A stretch of DNA of 64,000 nucleotides from Paralvinella palmiformis (taxonomy: Eukaryota > Annelida > Polychaeta > Terebellida > Alvinellidae), in contig JAODUP010000269.1 in NCBI GenBank assembly GCA_025642065.1, positions 362,501 through 426,500 on the forward strand, written 5' to 3'. How positions within the stretch are numbered: the first letter of the stretch is position 1; the number at the start of each line of letters is the position of its first letter. The position numbers and the translations under genes were made by a program. Below the pieces are notes generated by a model. It did not search any database. It saw only the letters and a list, made by a program, of their open reading frames with translations, and was not told the DNA's origin. This document shows positions 36,070 through 48,345 of the stretch, in pieces.

Positions 36070-36734
36070 ATGCAATTTAACTAAACCCCATAATGAAATC
36101 CGTTGTCATTTTCATTCCATGCAGCATTATTGCTTCAAATTCCGACTTCTCTTTGTATATTTAAACATATATGTATTCGCCATTGAGGTATTTCTAATAA
36201 TCTGTATCTAATACAAACTATAACAATAACTTGTCTGACTTTTTAAAATATTGTTTTATGTGTCTTTACAAGATTCCTTTTATCGCTCACAATTGTGCGT
36301 GGGCAAAAGGTAAACTATTGGTACATGTGCTTCGATTATATTCTTTATATTTTTGTACTTTACTAATGTATTTTAATGTCTGGCTAGTAAATATGTGTGT
36401 GTGTGTTGAAGTATTTAATTAGCATTAGTTGCAGACACTGACTGGCTTAGTGACTGACTGATCAGATTGAGACCAATTCATATTCAGTGACGGTCTGTTA
36501 GAGTTAGACTCAGTCTCAGAGTTAGTCTAGAATAGATCTAGACATATACTTCTATTTAATAACTCATTCATACGAACATATAAATACTTTTAAACTAGAC
36601 TAGAGTCCGTCTCAGATTAGATCTCTAGTCGGATACATTAACATTTTACAAAACATTTTCCTTTATATAACTTTCAACTGATTAGAGCCCAAAAGATTTA
36701 TAGCCCAGTAGGAAGACATTAGATACTAAGATCT

Positions 36735-36900
36735 AGATTTATTCAGTTCACATAACATGTATACAAGAAATTACAAAACATTATGATAAACCTACAATAT
36801 GAACTGAGGAACAGAATAGCTATTCAAGCCTATTATTGTCTTCCTCCTGGTCCCTGCCAAAAAATTCATTCTACACTGACTACAGCGGAAACCAGAGTGG
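36735..36900 (+). repeat. Dispersed repeat, copy 1 (pairs with 42515)
   Basis: TTTATTCAGTTCAC, ATACAAGAAATTA, a TAGCTATT..GTCTTCCT block and a TCCTG..CC block occur in the same order and spacing at 42515-42670. The copies are diverged. It looks like an old interspersed element of at least 150 bases. Confidence 0.5.
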
Positions 36901-37667
36901 ATGACTGACCCGGAGGGTGCTTGGACAGCTTTGGAAAAGAAGAAAAAATCTAATCTATTATAAGTTTTAATAAAGATTAATTTCTTAATATTTGTGTGTG
37001 TGTATTATATATGAATATATATATTATATATATGTTAACAGAGCTTGGTGATCATTTACTTGCAGTGCAAGACTGTGATGGAATAAGTGCATGTATATCT
37101 GTGTGAAATGTAGTGGTAACTAAACCATTTCGATATACACAAATCTAATATGCAGTGGTAAATCACCAGGTTAAACTTGAAGCTATATACATGTACATAG
37201 CCCAAGCTTGCTCTAAATACGGGATATGGGCTATTTAACTGTCAATCTTGACCCAGGCTAAGCTGTCACTTGGCCCGGGCTGTCTAGCAACCACCCAGAG
37301 AGGAGACTTGACCAAAAATTGCTTTGCTAGATCTATAAATATAATTCACTGGTCCCACAATTTCCACTTTTATGTATGATATTCTGATTGAAATCTCAAT
37401 AATATTGTTAGTATGTATGTGTATGGAAATTGTGAATAAATTACTTACTTACAAGGGAGTAATATATCACTATGCACATATGGTTGCTGTGCAAACAAAC
37501 TGGAAAGGGCTGAATAGCCTAAGGCTAATAGATATAGCTCATAGAATACACTTATAGCCATTTTGTACATTTTATAAGACAAAGCCTTTTTTGTAACTTT
37601 TAGTGGATTGAAAGATGTCTAACAAAAATTTCTACCATTTTATATATATATATATTTATATGATTTT

Positions 37668-38024
37668 CTAGTAAATATTTAAAAAGGAATAGTACAAAAG
37701 AGGGTTGGGTTTCTTCCCAGAAGGAAGGTATTTCCTCCCTTCTGATGATAAGAAATGGGTTTTTACCGGGAAGAAATTGGGAAGAAACTCACAAGGATCA
37801 CAGAGTCTGTGACAAAAATCAACTAATCTGGTAGAGTTTAGCACACTTGTAACTGAATGTAGAGCATATACTATAATTGGCTCCATTGTGACGTCTTTGT
37901 TGAAACATTTCTGAACAAATGATGTACTAGTGTCCAGTAAGAAGTGAGGAATACCAAAACTGAGGCTCCTTTTAAAGGGTCTTTGTGCAATTAATCTATG
38001 AACAAGTGGATTCCAATGATTCAA
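37668..38024 (-). other. Open reading frame of 118 codons, product unknown
   Basis: This minus-strand frame is long for DNA this AT-rich and has a balanced, protein-like composition (for example DTSTSFVQKCF and VDFCHRLCDPCEFLPNF). I recognise no family and see no splice partners. It may be a transposable-element relic or chance. Confidence 0.2.
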
Positions 38025-38732
38025 GCAAATTAATCAATTATTGAACCCGTGATCAGCAGTTCCATGATGCACATGTGAATCGATATGTCTTTAAAATAAT
38101 TTAGTTTAAAAAATCAAGATGAAATTAAAAGATACTAGTTAATATTTGTTGTAGTATTAATAAAGTGACCCCGAATCTTGGAATCCACGACAGAGCATTT
38201 TTATGCAAAATGGCATGAAATTAACAACTGACTGATAAAATATTTAGAATTAATTTAACGCGTTTCCACCCACTAAATTTATATTCTATAAATTGTTCAA
38301 TAAAATATGGCGTTTTAATTACAAAAAGTAGATATACAAACAATTACATTTTCACAGATGTTTATTTGCACACATGCACGTATAAACGTTCATTTATTGG
38401 TTCATATAGTAGCTACCTTCATCTGTAAAACATGCACTATTTCTGGCAGATGAATATCACCAATTTAAGATGGCTGCTCATTTTTGCCCAATTTTGCAGA
38501 AACATTTTATATTCCACACAAACACTGAGGTAATATTTATGTTTAAGTCAACAAATGAATAAACTATTACTTGGAACATTTATGAAATAAACAGTTGTAT
38601 GTAATCTTAAAGGATGGGGCAAAACAAGGTGAATACATGGACTCCCTATTAATAGTATTATCACTCACTCGCTAGTGCCCCTGTCTCATAATGTTATAAC
38701 GGGGCCCGACTGTATGTGAAATAAAGCATTAA

Positions 38733-38818
38733 CCAGCAGTTCCATTTTGTCAGTTCCAGTTCCACTCAATTCCATTTGGTCAATTTCACATCAAATTTAT
38801 CAATTCAAATCCAAATTT
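38733..38818 (-). repeat. TGGAATTGA-rich element, partial copy C
   Basis: Read on the minus strand, GAATTGATAAATTTGATGTG is followed by GAAATTGACCAAATGGAATTG, matching the 3' end of copies at 8285-8612 and 45335-45657. Only the last ~85 bases are present. It abuts the inverted copy of the 34091 repeat. Confidence 0.65.
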
Positions 38819-39180
38819 TGGCCCCTCCCCATTATTCAGCCACCACCAATGGTTATGCAATACAAATACCATACATTGCCATATAAATACCTCTGGTATT
38901 ACCACCTCACACTGTGAAATGCTTCCTGTAATCTGTGAATAGATTGACAAGCTGGCAGGGTCATTAGGTCGCAATCATGACTGTGCTGATCGTGCGATCG
39001 GTAATAGATTAAATAAAGTGAAAGTTTGTGTTAACAAAGGATCAAAAGCCATGTGTAATCAACCACCCCCATGACTGTCCACCAAAAGTGCCTCCCCCCC
39101 CCTCTAATGCCACCACAACGTCAACTTTCACTGAGTTTCAGCCATGTCCCAAAGTTGGCACAAATGTGAGGTTAGACTGT
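38815..39180 (-). repeat. Dispersed ~350-bp repeat, copy 2 (inverted to 34091)
   Basis: This is the reverse-complement relative of 34091-34445, matching over most of its length with small indels (for example TGATTACACATGGCTTTTGA on the minus strand). The pair is separated by about 4.4 kb in opposite orientation. Confidence 0.7.
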
Positions 39181-39574
39181 ATATGCATCTGTCTCAGTCT
39201 GGGGATGTGTATGTATGTGTAATACGCCTGTAGCCCATATAGGTAACTGTGTGGGAGGATGTTATCCCCTATACCTACCTGTGAATTATTATGGAGCTGT
39301 ATCATGCACATGTTTCTTGGTCAGTCAATCCCATTTCGAGTGATGGATATAAGTGAGGTACATTTCAAGATTGCCCATTTTGTAAGTCAATTATTCATGT
39401 TCTTTACAACATTAATATTTATGGTCTTTTTTATGTTTGACAAATTCTCCACATTGACACCAGCTGTCAGTGGGACATTTTTGCTCATCCTTAGTTTCAC
39501 CCCAGACATCCAAAGTAAACTCACTGTCGCTTTGATTGGTATTTGGATAGCCTGTTAACTTTTACTCATGGTTA

Positions 39575-39800
39575 TGCTGTGTGGGAGGTCGGAGGTTCAA
39601 ACCTGGCCATGACACTGGTAGGAGGGGTTTTTCATCCAGCCAGGCAACGAAAAGGTTTTTCTCTGTCAAATGTGCCATCTATTATAAATTCTGAATTTGT
39701 TTTGAATTAGTGCTCATGGTGAAGCAGCAGTAAATTACAGACCATATGTGTCTCCCTCATTTGAGGTAACCAAGCCACATAAAATAACTGCCATTTCGGC
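39575..39800 (+). mobile_element. SINE-like fragment with box B-type sequence
   Basis: A box B-like AGGTTCAAACC is followed by a body GGGGTTTTTCATCCAGCC and a long non-coding tail to about 39800. The box A part is poorly preserved. This fits a decayed tRNA-derived SINE, but no target duplication was found. Confidence 0.4.
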
Positions 39801-42126
39801 CATATTATTATTATTATCCTTTAATAGCTTTCTCATCATGTTTGTCATTTACATGAATTAGTCCCCTGTCTCCGACAATAACATGTGAAAATTAAGCAAA
39901 AATTTATACTAATCCATCTAATCTGATATCTTATAATCCAGCCCGGTTGATGTTAACAGTACTATTAGATGACATAACACCACTTATACCAGATAAAGTA
40001 GCCCGCATTTATTTTGGCATTAACGACTACCGATAATATACATTACTTATTGTCAATAATCACCAGATGGTGGATGCATACTTTTACCATCCTCAATCTC
40101 TGGTAAATTATGTATAATAAGGAACTTGATAAATGATGATGAATGTAGTACTAGTATTATTAGTAATAGATTATATGCTTAGACATATCTGGAGACCAAA
40201 TAGTATCCTTTTTAGCAATCTCATTCTCGTCTACCTTGCTTCAAAACAGGTTTTGATACTTGGCTGTCATCTTTATATGGAGGTTTTGCCTATCAGTAAC
40301 AATATTGATTATTATAATTGGCTCTAGTTCTGCTGTTTTTATTTTCAGACATTATTTCCACCCACCAAAGAGCATTGCTTTGATTTTCATGCCCAATAGT
40401 AACATATCTGTACACAGTAGCTGCTAAGATAGAATTTAGCCATGTATTACCAACATCCAGTATACATTCAAAGTAAAGAGGAAATACTAAAATAATCAAG
40501 ATACTACTAAGAATATTATAACTAGCTGTTAAAATCCAGAAACCACTTCATTGAATCTCGAATGTTGTTTAGAAAGGAGCAAGCAATGAACTACATGGTT
40601 TATGTTACAGATTCAGTACAAGGCCCATGTTTAATATGGTCCAACCACTTAATGTATTAGTACTTTTTTATTACTGAGTTATAAAAATAGGTGATTATAT
40701 ATACATCATAGTGTGTGTGTGTAAACCTGTAATGTTTAATCATGACAACACAATTTTTATGATGGCTCAGCTTGTCTTTTTACTGGTTTTGTGTCTTACT
40801 TCTGTAGTTCTTCTGGTTCTTGCCAGGTGGTGAACTTGTTGTGGGATTGGTCTGTTGATTAATGGTGACAACCTATTTGTTACTATCAGTTGGGAAACAT
40901 CAAGTTTGTATACAGATTAGAATTATATGGAAATCATTTACTGTGCAAAACAAACTTAGTTGTCAACAGTCCACAATACATCATCTAACAATCAATTCCC
41001 TCATTAAATGCCACTGAGAATATTATAACTAGCTGTTAAAATGCAAGAGAACTTCTTTATCAAAACTCAAATTTTGTTTAGGTCATGACAAAAGCAGTGC
41101 ATAATATATATAATTTATTGTCAGTAATGATGTCACAAAAACACGCACACTCATTCAAAGCAATTAAGGGAAAAAATTAAATAAATTTATTATTCAACCA
41201 ATTTGGGTTTATGTGTCAAATATATACCCAGGTACAAAAGAAAACTTTCCAAGGCACAGCAATGGCAATGTTACAAATATTGGAATTGTACAATGTCAGT
41301 AATCACAGCTAATAATATATATTAGTAGCATGTGGATATGTAAATATTCTTATAATATGGTAGTGTTATAAATGTGTTGAAATATTCATTGTTTTCCAGT
41401 GTACCTGTTTTCATATTAACCTGTCAAATCAGTATTTGATCAAAGTATACTAGCCTAAGGTAGTGTCCAAACTTAGTGGGCAGAGTTTCCAGAACAAGAC
41501 TGAACTCACCAGAGTTGAAACTTCTAATGATATAGTTCTACATGTAGTATGGCCATTTAAAACACTGTATTAAAGCATCTGATGGGGTTGCTCATTTTGC
41601 ACTACCCAACTATTTAAATTAAGTCAGTTCCACACCATTTCATTTTTATCCATTCCAGATAAATAAAACAAATCCAAGAAATATTACTAAACATTCCTAC
41701 TTGCGCAGTATTCAATTCATCAAATATTACATCAGAATTGATGATCTTTTGGGGTGGGAGTCTACTAAAGTTAATAAGATCCCTTTTTTCTTCAAATTTC
41801 TAGTGAAATTTATTCTACATCTTACTGTTGTAATTATCTCCAGAAATTCTTGTCTCAGGAGATTCGGTCAACACCATTTACATAAATTTTCATAAAGTAG
41901 TGCATACACATTAAAGGCATATAGCATTGTCTGAACTTTTAATAACTAAAATAAAACTTGTGAGGGCATAGTTAAAGGAGTAAATAGATTTGGTAATATG
42001 TATTAGAGCAATATCAAAATGTTCATAATATTGTGAAGCTACAGATGTGTTTCATTCATGAATCAACAACATTATGTCCGAGTTGTATTTTAAATATTTA
42101 CTTTTTGTTTTGCAGACGATATAGTT

Positions 42127-45100
42127 ATGGGCTATGGTGGAGGAAGTAATTTCCGTGGAGGAGGCAGAGGAGGTGGAAACAGAGGAGGTAGTTATGATAT
42201 GTAGCTTTTATTAATAATGAACAAATCTTGCTTCTACAGTGATAATCCTGTTTTATCTGTGATTGACCATTGTTACACACATATACACCCATATATATTT
42301 AAACATGTTCTATAAATATCGCAAGATTCTTCTTCTGTGTTTTAGGTTTTAACAGCAGGGGGAGAGGAGGTAAGTAGATCTGGCTGAGCATTATATTATC
42401 TTCATTAAAATAAAAAAATATATATATGACCAAACCTTACAGTTGGAAAAACAATAAATTCTCAATAATTATTTTGCACACATATAAAATATAATAGAAC
42501 ATAACAGAATATGATCTATTTATTCAGTTCACTTAAACAAGTGATACAAGAAATTATTTTATAGAAACATTTTTGATATAGTGTAAATGGAGTGACCAGG
42601 ATAGTTATTGCAGTCTTCCTTCAGGCTCCTGACCCACCTCCCAACAAAATTAATTAATGCACAATAGAGACTTACTCCAGTATTTTTATGAATTGGCAAT
42701 TAGGCTTGTCTTTATTTGTTTAAGGGGCAATGTCATTAGAAATACTGGGTGTACTATGAAATCATAAAGAAAATATGCAAATAGGTTTGATTTATTGCCT
42801 AAATTTACTAAACATCAGTCACTGTGAGAATGGACAGTCTCATAATAGAAATTTAAAATGTTTTCAGTATATTTTTCATACAAATCTTTGCATTTGGGCA
42901 ATATTATTTAAAGTAACTTGTATGTTCTTACTGAAAAGTTTTGCTCTTCATTTCAGGTGGTTTCGGTGGTGGACGAGGTAATTATGTGTGTTTAATTATG
43001 CGTAATTATGTCTTTAATCTAAAGGAAAATAGACTGTTGAACATATTCACATATAAAACCATTGTCTACAGTTCATCTGACATTTATACGTACATACTTA
43101 CACGTTACTGTATTTTTATTTACAGGTGGTCGTGGAGGTGGTTATGGTGGTCGAGGATATGACACTGGACCCCCAGAGGAAGTAATGGGTAATTATATCA
43201 TTCTGTCTCCAGTCACTTAATATTTCAATAAAATCATACAAATCTGTTAAAAATGTTGTCTATGGACATATTAACTTGGGGTGTAACTGGTGATTGTCAT
43301 TAGAATTAATCACATTTCTTAAAGGTTTATGAAAAAATAAATAATAATTGTTGTTACAAACAAATACTTTATTAAGCACTGCGGGAAGTGATGCTTGCAC
43401 AGCCTTTTAGACTGTGCACTCTCTCACACATACACACAAAAACTAAATATAATCAGGTTCGATTGGTTTCTGAAAAACTGTGAAACATTTATTTTGGATA
43501 ATGGACGGTGTTTATTATGGCTGAGGCTTATTATCTCCAGTGATTGTTTTATTTCAACTAAAAGGATTAACCAGTACAACTGTGATATCAGTGAACCGCT
43601 ATTGCATTAGAGAGAGTACCTTTAGTGATCGCTCAATCAATTTAGCATACTATATTTAGACAATAAACAGTAAAATTTTTATTGCACTTCAACTGGCAGT
43701 GATGCTCAAAATACTGTTATAATATCATCGTTATCAATGTTTTTTTCATTTACCATTCCTTTATTAAATTAACTACCAGCAATAAACTTTCTGTATAGGT
43801 ACACACATTTTCATATTATCCTTTCCTTTAATTATTCTGTAAATTACGTATAAATGTTTTCCAGAATTAGGCGAATATCTGATGCCATGTGAAGATGATC
43901 TTGTGTGTAGAAGTACCAATGAAAAGATTCCATATTTTAATGCACCAATCTATCTACAGAACAAGCAGCAAATTGGAAAATTGGATGAAATATTTGGACC
44001 TATCAGAGATACCGTATCTTTTATACACTGGATTAAACAATAACATTGTTGCCTTCTTAATTATTTTTTCAGGTTTTTCAAATTAATACAAAACGTAATT
44101 AGTATAGCTGTTTAATGAACTGTTCTAGCTATTATATTTATATGTGTTCATCTAACTAATTGGCACACTGTTAATTGGTCAAGTTTACTATAATATTTAC
44201 CACTTAACAAGACCAAATAAATACTGTTTGAAAACGTTTAAATCAACATTCTTCATTAAATACATAGGATCAGTATGTTGAATGTCACATAATTGACTGT
44301 CAAAATGGACCTATTTACCTAAATTCAAATGAAACCCAGGAAAGTACACCACACAAGTCCCTGCTCTGTTATCCCACCTAATATCAGTGTGTCGTTGAAC
44401 TGTGCTCACTCTGTAATTCATGCACTGATAATGGTTTAGTTGTACAATGATGTTGTTTTTTTATTGTATCCACTCATTACTCATTTTTAAGCTTCCAGTG
44501 GGATTGTTACTTCCTCTTGTTTTGAACAATTTTGTTAACTATCTAATCTCGGTCCTGAGGTCATGTTAATACTGCTAGGATGTTTAACTGAGTGACAAGA
44601 TTTGTTCCTAGTATCACAGTTGATAACATGCTCCTGTTTTTTGGACTGTGCGTGTGTGTGTGCAATTAAATATACCGTTTGTCTGATTTACACGTATACA
44701 ATGTGTATTACGTGCTGACATAATGTTATCAAGACCTTAACCTGAAAAGTATTTTTCTATCAAATTATCAGAAGATATGAAAGCTGGTTCATTCAACAAA
44801 GGTCAAAAAGTAAATTTGGTTTTAACTCTTTTGTGTAAGATATTTGCTGTAGTTAATTTAGCCCATGAACTAATTGATTATTATTAGTACCGTAGATACT
44901 CGTGTATAGGCTGCACTTCATGGTATGGTTTGAATGAATATGATATTTAGTAATTTTCTAAAACATTTGTTACTTTTCAGTTTTTCATTGATCCCAATAA
45001 GTTATTGCCATTAGCAAGATTCTTACCAAAGTTGCCAGGCCAAGGTGGTAGAGGTGGTCAGAGAGGAAGAGGCTCGGGAAGAGGTGCTAATTTAATTACT

Positions 45101-46222
45101 TTGGGGAGCTCATTGTGGAATTTGTTCTCCAACAATGATTTAAACAAACTACAAAGTATTATATTGAGCTGACACATAACTTAATATAGCCATTTAATTA
45201 ATAATATCATCCTTTTACACTTTTCTGTTTGAAATAAGCATTCATCTCAATGAATATCGATAGCTAAGTTGACATAAAGTTTGAAATAAGAGTTTTCTTA
45301 GCTACATTTTAGAAACAAACCAATTGGTTTCTATTTTGGAATTGATGGTCAATTCCGGAATTGGAATTGATTATTTAAAAAAATTAAATTGGAATTGATG
45401 AATTGGAATTTAAGTTTCCTACAAAAAAGTCAATCCACATATTAATTTACTATTTAATTTTTTAATTCTGAAATATTTCTTCCATGACAATACTGCTTGG
45501 AATATAAACTACTCAGAGTAGGTATTCCAAGTAGGTACTCGGAGTACCTACTCATGGTAAAAGGTAGTAAGTAAAAAGAATCTGTAAAAAATTGGAATTG
45601 AAAGATTTTGAATTGGAATTGATAAATTTGATGTGGAATTAACAAAATGGAATTGTCTGGTTTCTATATTTATATTGTCACTTCCCGCCATGTTGTCATG
45701 TTCTTTGATAACACAATGCTCTAAACACTGCCCTTGCTCAACCCCAGGCTAGCATTCATATCCTCATCAAACCATGTTTATTCAATGTTTCTCTAGATAG
45801 CTGCCCATCAGCCATATGATCCAGGTGTAACCAGGGCAGAGGTTAAACAAACCACTCAGTCACTCTAGCAGTGTTGTTACTTGTTGCAGATTTTGATAAT
45901 GATCTGTGGTTAATTTAATGTATATGTTCAGTTTGAAAATGTATGACTGTGAGAGTACTTAACTGTTGATGGAGAGACACTATTTCTTTAAAATAAATTC
46001 TTTGGTAAACTTTTAATGCATGCAAGTTCACTTTGTACATGTAAGTATTTAGCTAATTTTCGTTCTATGTTGATTTCAGGTGGGCGTGGTGGAGGTGGAC
46101 GTGGTGGTGACAGAGGCAGAGGTCGAGGTGGATTTAGTCGTGGGGGCCGTGGTGGTCGCGGTGGAGGAGGTTTCAGTAGGGGGGGATTTAATAGGGGAGG
46201 GGCTAGAAGAGGAAGATGGTAG
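42127..46222 (+). CDS. GAR1: GAR1, H/ACA ribonucleoprotein complex subunit 1 (8 coding exons)
   Basis: Coding exons: 42127-42187, 42346-42369, 42957-42977, 43126-43188, 43865-44013, 44750-44809, 44981-45083, 46080-46222. They total 624 bases, or 207 aa, close to the usual 210-220. The N-terminal Gly/Arg-rich domain (about residues 1-50) is spread over four small exons. The conserved core follows (about 57-142: [65 protein letters not shown]), then a C-terminal GAR domain ending RRGRW. The 60-base exon 44750-44809 was found by similarity of its product. GAR1 is a nucleolar protein of box H/ACA snoRNPs that guide pseudouridylation, and also of telomerase. A splice acceptor 11 bases before the ATG implies an upstream, probably noncoding, exon. 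The ATG choice is moderately secure. Confidence 0.97.
42515..42670 (+). repeat. Dispersed repeat, copy 2 (pairs with 36735)
   Basis: Same ordered blocks as 36735-36900 (TTTATTCAGTTCACTTAA, ATACAAGAAATTAT, GATAGTTATTGCAGTCTTCC, CTCCTGACCC). It lies in GAR1 intron 2 (between 42369 and 42957). Confidence 0.5.
45335..45657 (+). mobile_element. TGGAATTGA-rich interspersed element, copy B, with 10-bp TSD
   Basis: A 323-base AT-rich element runs from TTTGGAATTGATGGTCAATT to ACAAAATGGAATTGTC and is flanked by the perfect direct repeat TGGTTTCTAT at 45325-45334 and 45658-45667. It matches copy A (8285-8612) along its length. It has no coding capacity. The short self-complementary GGAATTG/CAATTCC units crowd both ends, but there is no long terminal inverted repeat and no tRNA-like head. 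It is in the last intron of GAR1. Confidence 0.8.
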
Positions 46223-46453
46223 ATAATACAGATGTTTTATTAAGTTTCATATAATAGGACATTTAAATCATCAGTTAGTTCATTCATTTTTAAATATGTG
46301 TAAGAACGGTTATGGTTAGTTGGCAGTGAGTGTCAATATATTTTAAGGGAAATTTCAGCTTGATCATGTTACTGAAGCCACAATTGATCTTTGTCACAGG
46401 CAGGACTATTTGGTAAACTTTAATGAAATGAATTTGTTGTGCTGACAGATAAT

Positions 46454-46459
46454 AATAAA
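46454..46459 (+). promoter_or_regulatory. Poly(A) signal AATAAA, GAR1
   Basis: AATAAA occurs 232 bases after the GAR1 stop codon and is followed by a TG/T-rich stretch (GGTATGTATTCTTATTT). It is the first canonical signal after the stop. Confidence 0.6.
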
Positions 46460-48214
46460 TATATGGTATGTATTCTTATTTAGAAAATTAGATTTATTGC
46501 TATGTGTGATTTGTATATTTTATCGAGCTTATTTTTCTTCATGGTAATATAAACATGCACTAACATATGTATGCAGTCAAATTCTTTTATTTGGGCTATT
46601 ACTAAATGAAATGTTTTGTAAAGTGGGAGTTTCCTTCTGAATTCAAGGTTTTTCATGATTGTATTTTTGGAAAGATAATGTCCTAGAACTAAGCAAGAAA
46701 AAACTTGAAAAAGTGCCATTTTAATTATAATGCCATTACTATTTGAATTGTTTTCAAATCAAATGAAAAATGGTTCCTAAGAATCTTAAATTATAAATAT
46801 TTATTATGAACAAAAATATTAAAATGTTATACATACATGTGATATAAACAACACTGTTCAGAAACCAAGAAACACAAAATGTCCAAGTCTCTGTTTGCAT
46901 ACATGATCAATACTTTACACAGTTTGACAGATAAAATATGAGGTTATGCTATTTTCATAAATGAGTAAGCTTGATTTATAATATGACCAAGCAGGCTATT
47001 TTCATGTTTCAATCCGAATGATATTTATTCAATACGACCAGTGATATATCCAGACATATATCACAGAGGCGTAGCAGTTCACTGCCACCAGTAGACATAT
47101 TTTCACCACTTCAAGGTAAATCAAATAACTGTATTCATCTATGTGGCTTATGCTAGTCATCTGTAAATACATATTTTCCCCATTTTCTTGAAAACAACAA
47201 AACATTCAGAAAATAATTATATGTCTGTATCTATGATCGCAAGCTGGCAATCCAAAGCTTTTGACATGACAAAGCACCCAAGTTCTTAATTTGATATGAT
47301 ATTCTATATATAAATATATATGTACACACACATATTTATAAGTACATGAAAAATATATGTGTAATCGCTGCATCTTAAAATATCATAGGAACAATAAAGT
47401 ACTGTTAAACAGATTTTCTCAAATACTCGTACACAATGCCTGACCCCAAAATAATGATGAAGCTTTTCTCTCATTCAAACCATACCATGAAACATTCCTT
47501 GTAGTCGTCATGCACTGAAGCTGGTAAACATTTAGAAGAAACAAGAAAATATTCTGAGTATTTGATATAAATGCAATATGTTAGCAATTGTGATAATATA
47601 TTAAAGTGAATTTATTGTCCTTGTAAGTAAGCAGAAAACAGAAAAAAAATAGCAGATTAACATAACACTCTATAAGTGAGGAATGGTTGTGCCTGTTAAC
47701 AACAGAAAACCAAGTAATCACTCTTGATAAATTGTTTATAAAATAAAACCTTATGCCAACTCAAAAACACATATCACAAAGAGACTTCTACAGAAAAACA
47801 TTGATTGATCTGAAGTATTATAGATAAATATCTGTTTACAATAATATACAAACTGGTGACGCATCACAGATGCAAAGAACCGAAGCTTGGCAAGATATGC
47901 GCCACTATGGCTGAACAAATAACCTGGCTGAATAATGGACAGTTATAGAGGTTAATGCTACCAACACACGTATCGCCATATCTTCACTTCAAGCAAACAA
48001 AGACTGAAATAGTGATTATACTGAATGCTGTTTTGCCAATTAAACTGTAAATCCCTGAATCAGCAATGAAAGAACTCGCACTTCGTTTACAGGAACTTGA
48101 CCAAATCTGATTTTAGCTGCCACTCATTGATGCATCCTCCCCATCTTGTACAGTCAAGCATCAATTTACAAGTCACATTACTGAGTGAGTTCAAGAAATA
48201 GGGAGCACATTGTT

Positions 48215-48345
48215 ATTTTAGCTTCAGGGCTGGTAACACTTTCTATGGAAATATCACACGAGTACAAGTAAGATTCGAATCCACAACCCTGAGGTCTGCA
48301 GCTCAATGCTCCAATCACTGCACTACCGAAGTACCAATTTCAAGA
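48215..48345 (-). mobile_element. tRNA-derived SINE, diverged
   Basis: On the minus strand, a box A-like TAGTGCAGTGATTGGAGC and a box B-like GGATTCGAATC are spaced as in a tRNA head, followed by a tail ending TTACCAGCCCTGAAGCTAAA shared with the element at 32395-32560. Confidence 0.6.

Larger units (their letters stand above)
35972..42115. other. Intergenic region between EIF3L and GAR1 (divergent)
   Basis: About 6 kb without a supported exon. It should contain the EIF3L 5' UTR and promoter at its left end and the GAR1 promoter and a 5' noncoding exon further right. It also carries dispersed repeats at 36735-36900, 38733-38818 and 38815-39180 and a SINE-like piece at 39575-39800, listed separately. 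Open frames at 37668-38024 (minus) and 39259-39558 (plus) have no recognisable domain. Confidence 0.6.

Noticed and set aside
39259..39558. Hydrophobic 99-aa open frame, possible membrane protein
   Set aside because: Phe/Leu richness follows from T-rich DNA; no splice context, no homology pattern and no conserved motif seen.
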